From Pyrocephalus nanus (lineage: Eukaryota; Chordata; Aves; Passeriformes; Tyrannidae): a stretch of 64,000 nt of DNA. The position numbers were made by a program, and so were the translations under genes. Location of the stretch: contig CM076267.1 in NCBI GenBank assembly GCA_038380795.1, positions 35,030,232-35,094,231 of the forward strand, written 5' to 3'. Below are positions 50,801 to 61,300 of this stretch, piece after piece (position 1 is the stretch's first letter; every line of letters starts with the position of its first letter). Under the pieces are notes generated by a model. It was not told the origin of the DNA, ran no database searches, and was given only the letters and a program-made list of their open reading frames with translations.

Positions 50801-52183
50801 TCAATGCACATTGCTAAAAATCAGCCCAAGCAGAAACGGGATTCCAAGGGCCAGCTGAGTCTCATACGTGGAGCAGAGGTAAGTCAGCATCTGCACCAAC
50901 CCCTGTCCCTGCAACCTCACAAAAAAAAAGATTAAAATCCAGGTTTGGTGAGAGGCATTCAAATCCCAGATTACTTTCCAAATTAAGGAAGGTTTTAGAC
51001 AACTCTGTATTTTCCTTCACCTTTTGCCACTGGTACAAAAATCAGTTGTGAAATTTTGAAGCAGAGGAATGACAGGTGGCTGTATCTAAAGGCACATGGC
51101 AAGGCAAAAAATGTGAGAATTTTTATTTTTCATGTATTTACCAATAGCTTAATCCAGTTTTCTCTGGATGCACTGTTTGGGTAGATCACATTTTTGTTTA
51201 TTCTTTGCTCATAGTAGTATAAGTTCCTTTTTGACAAGTGATATTTTGTAATCTCTGTAGGTTTCATCAAGAGCTGATTTGCTTCTAAGAAACTGCAATT
51301 ATGCTACATATTTATTCACTACATCAAGTGAAACCTTTTCACTTGTAGATGTTAAGGGAACTATTAGTTTTATTGATTATTTTACAGTTAAATTGTATTC
51401 TATCAAATAGAGTGGGTCAAAGGTTTTCAAAACCCTTTTGTCCCTCCAGGTAATTTAAGATACATTTCAGTTTGAGTGGCTGAACTGTTCTCACTTTGGT
51501 TCAGCATCTCAAGTTTCAAGTTGTTCTCATGGTCCCTTTAGATTATCTTATTGATTTGCCAGGCATTGATCTCCTGACTGCTCTGCCAGCAGCCATAAGA
51601 ACACAGTTTGTTTGTAGCCTTACAATATATTCCAAAGGACTGTTCCCAGATTAAGTTTGAGGAGTAGCTCTGTGGTTTTCAGTCAGATTTCTCTTTAAAA
51701 ATATTCCTATGTAGAAATAAAAAAATACACTTTCAATGTTATTCACATTTCCCACTGATGAACAACGTAGGCATAGAAACTGGAATGAACAGATTTATCT
51801 CAGCCCAGTAATGTATTCCTGGTCTTTATTTTACTTTGCACATATATCAGTTTTCCAGAAGAGGTAATTGTATTCAGCCTTTTCATTTTAGTGCAAAACT
51901 AATACCTTTAGACTTTTTCCTGAACTTGCAAATCCTGCTTTGCAGCATGAATATCTAAGAGAGGGATTGCTGAGCAGGCACTATGCCATGGGATTCCCTC
52001 CAGAGAATCTTGCAGCAATGGTCCCCACAGGTCCTTATCAAGGAAATGTGCAGGTTACTGGAAAATCCATTAGCTCTGTTTCCTAGAGCAGTTTCCCCTT
52101 TGTTCCTCTCCTAGTGAAGTGGCAGAATATCTGTGTAAACATGGGACAGCCTCTCCAGGCTTTCACTGTGCAAAACCAGCGTG
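50801..52183. other. Intergenic, nothing recognised
   Basis: AT-rich sequence between two CR1 remnants. I see no gene, RNA or regulatory feature that I can support. Confidence 0.55.
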
Positions 52184-52290
52184 TCGATGTGGCACTCGGG
52201 GACGTGGTGCAGTGGTGAACACAGCTGTGCTGGGTTGATGGTGACATTCAGTGGTTTTAAAGGTCTCTTCCAACCTCAGTGATTCTGTGA
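52184..52290 (+). mobile_element. CR1 LINE 3' tail, 5'-truncated
   Basis: The sequence starts at CGATGTGGCACTCGGGGACG, continues through GGTTGATGGTGACATTCAG and ends in AGGTCTCTTCCAACCTCAGT followed by GATTCTGTGA. This is the standard 3' end of avian CR1, finishing in a single copy of its short terminal repeat. About 107 bases remain, typical of extreme 5' truncation during reverse transcription. Confidence 0.85.
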
Positions 52291-55200
52291 GAAAAGTATT
52301 AAAATGAAGTATTTTCTGCTTGCACGTTGGTCTGCGTTGTGGAAAGAAACTTGGGAACCTTCAGCATCCTATTTTGATGCGTCGCTAGTTATGCACTAAA
52401 TGTATTCTCTCTGGCCAGAATAGACTTAAGAAAAATTGTCCAGTTTGGAAGAGGTGGTGAGATGGACAGGTGAAGGGTTTCTGTTCAGACACAGCCTGAA
52501 GCAAAATGGTCATTAGGGAGGCCACTAAGGTAAGATGCAGGAAAAGAGGGAAAATAATTTCATCAGTTTTGATATGCAGAAGCTGATGGGTTCGGGGGAC
52601 TCTTGGCTCACTTCCATACCTGAGTGTTGGAGTAGAAAAATGAGGGTTGGTTGTGTTTACAGTATACTGTTTTTTTTAATTTAAAGTCAAGAAAGGTATG
52701 ACAAAGTATCCAGGAAACTTAGGGAAAAGAAACCATTCCTCTGTAAGGAAACACAGGGCTCTGAGCTGCAAAGTGAGCCAATATTAAATGGCTGAAATCA
52801 AGCCAAATGTTAAAAGTAAATGCAACTACAGAAAGAGAGGGGGAGTATCAGAATCACTGAGCTTTGAAGACACAGTGGCCAACACAGAAGGACAAAACCT
52901 CTCTATCAGTAATAGCCAGGACATAAACTCCCAGTTTCCCGTATCAAGCATTTTGCTACTGCAGTGCTGGGCTTTTTGCAACTTTTTTTTTTCAGAAATA
53001 GTGATTATCTGGCATATAGAACACCATTATTTACCATATGTCTTCATGGACTATCATGTCTTCCGTGCTGGGTTTAGTGGACTAATCTTCCTGCTGAGTT
53101 ATTTTCACATCAATTTGAATTACTCTGCTTTTAAATGCTTACTACAGCAAAATGACTTTGCAGTGGATTAGTATTTAGGAGTATCCACATTCACAGGACA
53201 TTCTCTGACTGAGGCATGACATGCATTTTCTTCAAAAACTAAAAATGGCAGATTTAGGTTTTTTATATCCAGAAATGAGTATTTATAGGGTTTAATGACT
53301 AAAGACAGCTATGTTTTTATAAATACAAGTTTATATATGGCAAAGAGAATGTCTTGTTCTGAGTATCAATTGTTAAATTTTATAACAGTAAATTTATAAG
53401 CTTAATTAAAGGAAAGATTCCTTATAAACAGTTCAGTGAAGAACCACAGGCCAGCACCTGCAACAAGAGGGTAAACATGTGATAAGCTGTGCTTATACCT
53501 AAGATGAGCCCAGAAATAAGAATAGCTCTTCATTGATGCTTTTGTTTGAGAAATCCCTAAGGCTCATTACAATATATACAGTGAGTTTTCTTTGGTATAG
53601 GATTTCCTACTTTTTCTGGGGAACCAGACAATGGAGCTTTTGAAGTCTTAAGTATGTCTCTTAGCAACTTGCCAAAAAGAAGCTCTGCTTTTATTACTCA
53701 TAATTCCAATGTGATCTGCCCACAGTTTTGGCCAAATTCCTCCGGTAAGGACAGAAACAACCATACCATGCAGATCCTCGCTGTCCTACTGAGCTATTAT
53801 CTCTATCTACCTACTACATTTTACACCTGGAAGAGCACTTTTAAAAATAACCCCCCAGTTCCAATACCAGGTTTCTTTCATCCTTTTGGGTTCCTGCCTC
53901 AGGAAGGAGGGAGAGCCCAGCACCACACGTGGGGTTAAACCTGGGAGCACAGCCAACAGCAGCAGCAGGAGTCAGAGCCAAACACTGTGCTTCCAACCAG
54001 AGCAAATCTTCCTTCTTCCTGCCATAGCAACCCAAAAAGCCCCCCTGGAAAGCCTTGGAATTATGGCTTTCCTGAGTAACACACACCTGTGTGTTATTTA
54101 CCTCCTTGTTTTGTGTTACTGCACTAAGTGCAAGGTAGTCATTTGTGTTTGTTCATTTTTTAGAAGCAAACCCGGAGTTATTTGGGTTCTCAGCATGGAG
54201 CACAGCAATTCTTTTTAATTTTCTGTAAAGAAAAAGAAAAACCCAGCTAAAAGTTTTAGAATGTGGTTGAAATGGAAAGTATTCCCAGGTATCCCTATGG
54301 CCAGGTTCTCACATTTGCCACAGTGAGCTGAAGCACCACTACCTCTGTTTTAAGCATCCCTGAAAAAAAAAAAAAAATTCACTGTGCTAGGAGTCTTATC
54401 TAAATGAGTATTTTTTTTAATCTTCCTCAGTCATCCCTGTTTTGTGTTGCACCACCAGTAAGAAGCTTAGCTTGAAGGTAATTCAACACACAGCGCTGTA
54501 TCTCAGAGCTGCTCTGGCGACAGGCTTGAAATTGTTTTATCTGTTTTGTTCTTGGTGTGCTGCGCTCGCCGGGCTGGTGCGCAGACCATCTGCTGCTGAG
54601 GTAACTCTTGGGATCCTTGTCAAATTGATTGCACTCAGGAACGGCCCAGACAGAGGAAAAATAGAGTTTCTAATTACATTTTACTAGGGATCTTGTTTAA
54701 CTCTAGGAAGTGGTAATTCAGAAATAAATGGCTTTGGTGGACATCTTAGAATCTTTAATTAACAAATTACTCTATTAACACACACATTGTTTTCCAGGTG
54801 AGTGAGATCATTTGCCCCCAGGGCTTTTTTTTTTTCCATATGCCTTCTGTTCCTCCAGCAAAATATGTAACAAATTGAAGTATTTATTTTGATTACATAA
54901 AGCACATGGAGTACACAATTATATGAAAAGAAAGATGACATTTGTTGCCTGCCTTCCCTTAGGCCCCTACAGGCTTGCCCTTCACTGAGAAAAAAACAAG
55001 GCATAAAGTCATTAGAGTGCATGGGGTTTTTTTTCCTCTGCACATTACATTTTTGGAAGAGTGTTTTTAAAGCAAAAGCCTTTACTAGAAATAATGGGAT
55101 AAGGATTATTTACACAATATTGCTAAGATAGCAAGTTTTCTCCCAAAAGTTTTAGATTCTTTCATATATCAGTTGGAGCTTTTAAGAATGCGTGTATTTA

Positions 55201-57339
55201 TTGTTATCAAATTCATATAATAACTTTTTAATAAAAAAGTAATAAAATATATTAAATATTTATGCATATATACTCAGTTTATTGCTTAATTTCATTAATT
55301 ATTTGTTCATTATTTTATGCTTTTTTAAGCCATTACTTTGCATTTGAATCCCTTCTTTATATATCTTGTGAGGACACTTTACTGTTAAAGAGTTTCTCAG
55401 AATAAACTTGACTGGAAGAGCTCCTGTTCCATTTGCAGTCTCAATTGGAGCAGTAAAGGAAATGCTGGGAGACAAAGGTAGCTTGCATAAGTAAAATGAC
55501 AGCACTTACTAATTCTATAGAATCACCAGGCATTTTTTGAAGTACATTTTTACAATGAAACATGCAGAGAAATTTATTCGGAAAAAGTTCAGAAAGTGAA
55601 TTTGAAATAAGGTCAGGAGTGTGTGAAACAGTTTCAAGGAAGAGTCTCCAAGTCTTGGTTGCCTTTGTGTTGTCCTTCTTGGGTGTGATGGTGCTCCTTT
55701 ATCCCATATCCTGTCATGGGGAATTTTTGTCCTTCTTACATGTCTTCAGGTAGCTGTTTGAGACAAGGGCTTCTCAATTCATCTAGACCTCACTTCTCTG
55801 CACATTTTAGAGCTGTTTTCTTGTATTTCCTTCTGGATATCTTTCAGAAATTCAGCCCAAGGAACTCAAGCATAGCCCATGCTCTGGTTCTTCACCTCTG
55901 GCATCCACAGACCTGAGGGAGATAGATTGGATCTGAATTCATGGTAACAACAGGTGCTTCCTACTGCAGATTGTTTACTGTTGCTGAATAAAAATGGCTG
56001 CATAAACCCTTGTTTAGATGAAGACAATGAAAAATTTTTGTTCAAATGCAGAATTTTTAGTAATCTCTTTCCTATTGATATTGGAATTCCTATTGATATT
56101 GATATTGGAAAACATATAGTTTGTGTTCCCAGCCTCAGGAAGAAACCTGACATCTCTAGAGATGATTAGGCTCGAAGACACTGACCAAGAAAACATCATG
56201 AAACCACAGACATGAAATTCTACAGAGTCATCACTGGACTTATTTTTCAGAGTCTAAACTTTCCATCCTGTTTCAGGTAAAGCTGTGCTCCATGTTTTTC
56301 CACTATTCTAAGCTGTAGAAGAACATGCCTTTGTGTCCCTGTGTATGTTTGTGAGCTTTTGTATTCCTCTTCATCTGCATAAAATCTATTTCTAGCATCA
56401 GCAGCAACATGTCACACGTATTTCTCATTGAGTTCCTTTGTATTGCAACACCTGCCACCCCGCTATTTTGCTGTGGGAGGGCTATGATGAGTGCTATCTT
56501 CCATATTATTAAATGATAACGTGAGCTTTTGCTGGCATGTCACAGTAGCAAAAAGTGACTTGTAGCTCCCTTGAAAATTCACATGCGTTTTATTGCTGCT
56601 TGAGAAAATAACCCACATCTCCACCGCAGTTCCAGTCATTTTACTGATTGCTAAAGGATTTCCCCTCTATTACCTCTGCATTTTCTGTGTTGCCAGGTGT
56701 GAAATGAACAGAATCATAAAGTCAGGCTGTTTCGGGGAATAAAAACAACAGCACAGTCTGTGCTGATGAAATGGCAGCATAGTGAAAGCAGAAAAATGCC
56801 AGCAGCTATTGGCAATGCAATGTATGTGATAGCTAGTGCAGTGAGAAAGACATATTTACTAACTCTTGCAATTAAAAACAGTTGTGATATATATTAGTGG
56901 AGCAGGAAAATGCTTCATCTTGTCCTTAAATTTAAGTGTATGCTAAAGTCTGAGAGTGGTAGGACTGCTACACCTTGCTGAAAAGTAATATTGATATTTA
57001 AGAGTTCCTTAAATATTGCTGGTTTGCCAGGAACTGATGTGTGTGCTGGTTGCAATAGGAGTTTCAGCAGTTACAAGATCATATGCTTGATTCCAGTCCA
57101 GGTAAACTAGTCAGACCTTATTTAAAATTCCCATTGAAGTGAATAGCAGCTGACTCAAATGAGAGGTGGTTGTGGAAACGGTGTTTAAAACTTGGCCTGT
57201 GTGGCAATGGATTTACCCTATGTAGGATGGAAGAAGTCCTGTCAGAGATGGACTGGTGAAGGAAAAGAAGAAAACAGCTCAAATGTTATAGAAACAGAAG
57301 GTTTTAATGCTGTTTAAACAGATCTTAAAATGGCTTTTC
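52291..57339. other. Intergenic, gene-poor
   Basis: No gene recognised. The 127-codon open frame at 52788-53171 has hydrophobic runs but no initiation context, splice site or family match that I can name. A CpG-bearing segment at about 54500-54690 and a small tandem TTCCTATTGATATT duplication at 56069-56110 are the only local structures that stand out. Confidence 0.55.
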
Positions 57340-57660
57340 TGTATTTTTGCAAAGTCACTGCTTCTCCTTCCCGACACCCCCTGTAAAGAACCCTTATGCA
57401 GGAATGTCCTGGGAAGATATCCTTAGGTTTTCTCATTGGCCTTTGTTAACCCTCTTCTATTGGCTATTAACTCTTTACCTGATTGGCTTTTTCTGTAGTG
57501 CCTTGACCCTGTAATTGGTTCCTTTTCAATCCCCCCAAAAGCCTTATAAGTCCCCAGCCCCACAACAAACTCCTCTTTTGTCCGTCGCTCAGCGTGGTTT
57601 GTGTGAGCTTCTTACGGGCTCCTAGAGCCACAGCTAGGGGGGCAGTTGGGAGAGCATTTC
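57340..57660 (+). mobile_element. Probable solo LTR (endogenous retrovirus-like) with promoter architecture
   Basis: Four ATTGG motifs (inverted CCAAT boxes) occur within 84 bases, at 57435-57439, 57459-57463, 57482-57486 and 57514-57518. They are followed by a TATA-like TTATAAG at 57544-57550 and then a C/T-rich putative start region. This spacing is typical of a retroviral U3 promoter, and the GC-richer composition differs from the flanks. No internal retroviral coding sequence is visible on either side, so a solo LTR is the simplest reading. I could not fix the TG...CA ends or a target-site duplication, and I do not see a clear AATAAA in the expected R region. Boundaries are approximate. 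The alternative is a non-retroviral CCAAT/TATA promoter. Confidence 0.5.
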
Positions 57661-57959
57661 ACCTCCAGAGAATGGCTTAACACCCAAGACCTGAAGGTGC
57701 CTCCTCCAAATCAGCTGTTGTGGGCCTGATCAAAGCTGATTTGCAGACAGGACGAGGTATCTGAGGTTGAGGTACAAATTTAGCTAATCACAGAGTGAAG
57801 AAAAGAGATAGCTTTATGGGGAGTCAGAGGAATTACTTGGGTATGTGAAAGCTGTTTATTTAATAACTTGCAGCACAGAAAAACATCTGGGACAGTTCTT
57901 GAAAAGGACAGTGAAGCTAAGAAGTCTCAGTAAGTGATAGAAACATTTCCCCTCAACGT

Positions 57960-58315
57960 TTGACTAATGCAGTTCAGGATGAGTAGAGCAGAAAGCAAAG
58001 CCAAAGGAAGAGCAGGAGAGGCACTAATGACCCTCATCAGCCTCACCTGGGACCCCCATCCGCCCCAGCAGGGGAGTTTATTTAAGCTCCAAGATGCCTT
58101 GAACTACTGACCATTTACATAACACAGGGCATGGGGACCTGTAGCCCAGCCAGGGACAAGGCAGGAGCTGAGAGCTCAGGAGGAAAAGCGAGACCTGTGC
58201 TTAGACTGTGAGGGGATAAAAGCTCAGGGTCCCTTGTTTGAGGTCTCTTCTCAGAGGCACCAGCTCAGGTTGTTATTTTGTTGTCTAGTCACTGCACCAA
58301 GATTAAATTATTTTA
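57960..58315 (+). repeat. Possible second LTR-like or dispersed repeat
   Basis: A GC-richer stretch with CTCATCAGCCTCACCTGGGA, then a TATTTAAG box near 58079-58086, and later GGGGATAAAAGCTC, resembles the layout of some avian ERVL-type LTRs. The match is by impression only. No ends, target duplication or coding remnant were found. It lies just 300 bases after the probable solo LTR and could belong to the same insertion. Confidence 0.25.
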
Positions 58316-61300
58316 AAGATCAGGGTGTCTGAGAGACCACTCAAGGAAACCTTATTTGACTGTGAGTGGGGTGTGTAGGGAGTCGAGCAGGGACCTGTTG
58401 GGTCACTGGAGCTGCCCGCTGTGAAAGTCCTTTGCTCTCAGCAGTGGAAGTCTCTGGTACTGGGAGTGGGACTGCCAGAGTGCCTCCTGTATGGTCAGAA
58501 AGGGAAGTTTCCTTTACAAAGTTTTAGATATATAATCACTGTAGGAAGCATCTTGACCTGTGTTTCATCGAACAGCCCCCTCAGGCCATTGCTGGAGCAG
58601 ACAGACAGGGACTGGGGTGAGCCATTGCCATGACTCAGCCTGGACAGCATTGGCTGAGTCATAAAATAGTGACAGGTGGACAAGAAGGGGAGAGAGAGAG
58701 GGAGAAAAAGTTTATTTGTTATTGCAGTCAAAGAATCGGAAAGAGATTAGCTGGTCTGGGTTGTAATAACTAAAGTTTTGTGTGTTGTTCTTTACCCAAA
58801 CAGGAGAATTTCCTGGACTCACAAACTCTGAAGTAAGTGGCAAGCTAGAGACAACACATCTTTCCTGTTTAGTTTTGTTTCTCATTTTAGGAGGGAGGAA
58901 TAAGGAGCTGACAAGCAGCACCTGCGACACCTTTGTCTAGACATGATTGTTTGCTCTTTATGGGAGAGCCTGTTCTTCAGTGTCTGTGTGTGTACAGTTC
59001 CTAATGCACCAGAAACCTCTTCCTGATGTACAAACAGTACAAAGAAATAACATTTAATTATAATCCATTATGATTTATTGCCTCTGAGGGGGAAAAAAAA
59101 TGAATACCAGAAGCTTATTTTTAAGTGAGGTCAGACAAGGAGGAAGCTGCAGGAAAAAGCTATCAGTAAACCCTTATTGTCTTTTGAAGAGAGTCTCTAA
59201 GTATTTGTAATCTTCTGCATTAGAAAGAAAGTGATGTTTTTCTGCTTATGAGGTCTGGAATAGGCAAGTATTTAACATGTTGGGCCATTAAGAGGATAAG
59301 TAGAGCATAAACATCTATGGAGGCAAATGGAATACAGGCTAAGAAATTTCTAGTGAGACTTTGGTTGGGTTTGTTTGTTTTTCTTTGAATCTTTGCATTT
59401 GAATAGTTTTTAACAGAACATCTTTAATTCTTCCACTGTAAATGTATTGGAGAACATAACAAGGCTCATGCAGTTCAAATGCTTTATATTCCTTTCAGTA
59501 AGTGCAAAACTGTGGTTTGGACTTTTTTTGCCCTCGTGGGATTGTTGGTTCTTGATGCCATCGTCAGTTGTGAGTTTTCCTTACCAGCCCCTTCTGAGGC
59601 TGTGGTCTAGTTTAACATGGAGTTTGATACCCCGTGTTACTCTGGTGGCTTTGTGTTTGAGCACAGGCAGCCTGCTGGCAACCAGAAATGCAGATCCCTG
59701 TCTTGGTTACTGTCTCCAATTTAGGTGCTGTGCTCTCGGCACCAGAGTGAGTAGCGGTGGATGCCATCAAGTCTGAGGAGGCATTTGGAGCCCACGTGCC
59801 AGTGCCCTCACAGAGGAGGGACTTTCTGCAGAAGAAAACTGCCCATCTAAACTCATTTTGCTTGGCACTGAGAGACTGGCACCAATCTGGACGAGCGGGC
59901 GCTGTGCCATCGCAGCAGATGGGGCTGAGGGAAGGGAGGCATCGGGGAGCCTTGTCCAACCACGGAGTGCACGTGTCTGAGGGCAGGATTTCCAGCCAGC
60001 AGCAGCAGAATGGCTCCCTGCCCTCAGCTCCCAGCTCCAGTTTGAGAGGCTCAGGGGTAGATTTTAAGATGCCAGTTGTTAGTTTCAAAATGTGTCATGG
60101 TTATATTGCTCTTGACGAAAATTATTTCGGCCTGGATGAGGTGCAGTTATGCAGGTCTGAGAATTGTAGTCACAGACTAACAGACTTATCATCTTAATAA
60201 CTGTGTGATCCTATAACTGCTTCATATTTTGGGAGGTATTAAAAAGCTCAAGCTAATTGCAAGGATGTAGATTGTTCTAATTATTTGGAAATAGGTGCAA
60301 ATACACGCACCCAAGCTTGTTCGTGGCACTGGTAGGAAAGGCAATGTTCATAATTAAAACAGCACTGCAATCCATAATTACCTGTTTGTTCCTTAAGTTG
60401 ATCACAGCAATGGTGTGTTTTTTGAAGCAGAACAGAAGTGAAGCAGTTTGTGAACCTGTTTGCCATGCCTGTGACCCAGCAGGGCTCCTGAATGCCCCCT
60501 TTATCACCCAGTAAATGCCTTCAACTCCCGTGTTGAGTCATATGCTGTCTATTTAAAAGCAGTAAATACTCTTTAAATAAAAAGGCCCTGTTTTTTGCAG
60601 GGTCTGCACCGAGGTAGGCATGTAAGCAATGAGACATCCACTCAACAGTAGGACCAGAGAGTGAAAGATAACAATTAAATACCCAATTTCCTCAGGTAAA
60701 TATTGCTTTACAAAAAAACATGATCCTCCTGGAGGTAGTTCATATTCTGGGTAAACCCTTTTTGGCTTCTTGAACTGCTGTAAGAATAAGCTTTATGTTA
60801 AACTGAGGCTGGAACAATGGAAACATCAAACTAAAACGTGTGGACTGACTCGAGGAATTCCCTGCTCTCTCTGTAGTTGTTGGACAGGGCAGTTGTTATT
60901 CTCATCAAAACAGCAATTCAGTGACACTGATATCACCGTGTTGGCATTATTTTCTTTTGTGTCATTTCAAGAATTGTAATTTTTCATGCCCTCACTGAAG
61001 CACCATAGTAAGTAGAATAACTATAATTTTTGGTTTTCTTTTTAAAGTTTTATTCATACAAAATTTTCTTGGAAGATAAAAATAACGTACTTGGGGCCTG
61101 ATTGATAGAGTTTTTTGATCTGGTTTGTTTAGTGTTTTGTTTCTTTTAATCAGCTCCCAGATGAGAATGTCATTTGGGATAGTGTTAAGAACTTAAATAT
61201 GAATTTTTCCTCTCTCAGCAGATATCTATAAAATTATATAACACAGAAGCAACTGCCCTAAAAGTAATAAAATGAGTTACTAAAATTAGTAAAATTAAGT

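Noticed and set aside
52788..53171. A 127-codon open frame with hydrophobic stretches, possibly a small membrane protein
   Set aside because: The hydrophobic runs come from T-rich DNA. There is no recognisable family, no regular membrane topology and no transcription signal seen.
59612..60197. Overlapping opposite-strand open frames of 158 and 146 codons
   Set aside because: Both depend on a locally GC-richer patch and neither shows a domain. They cannot both be real, and neither has support.
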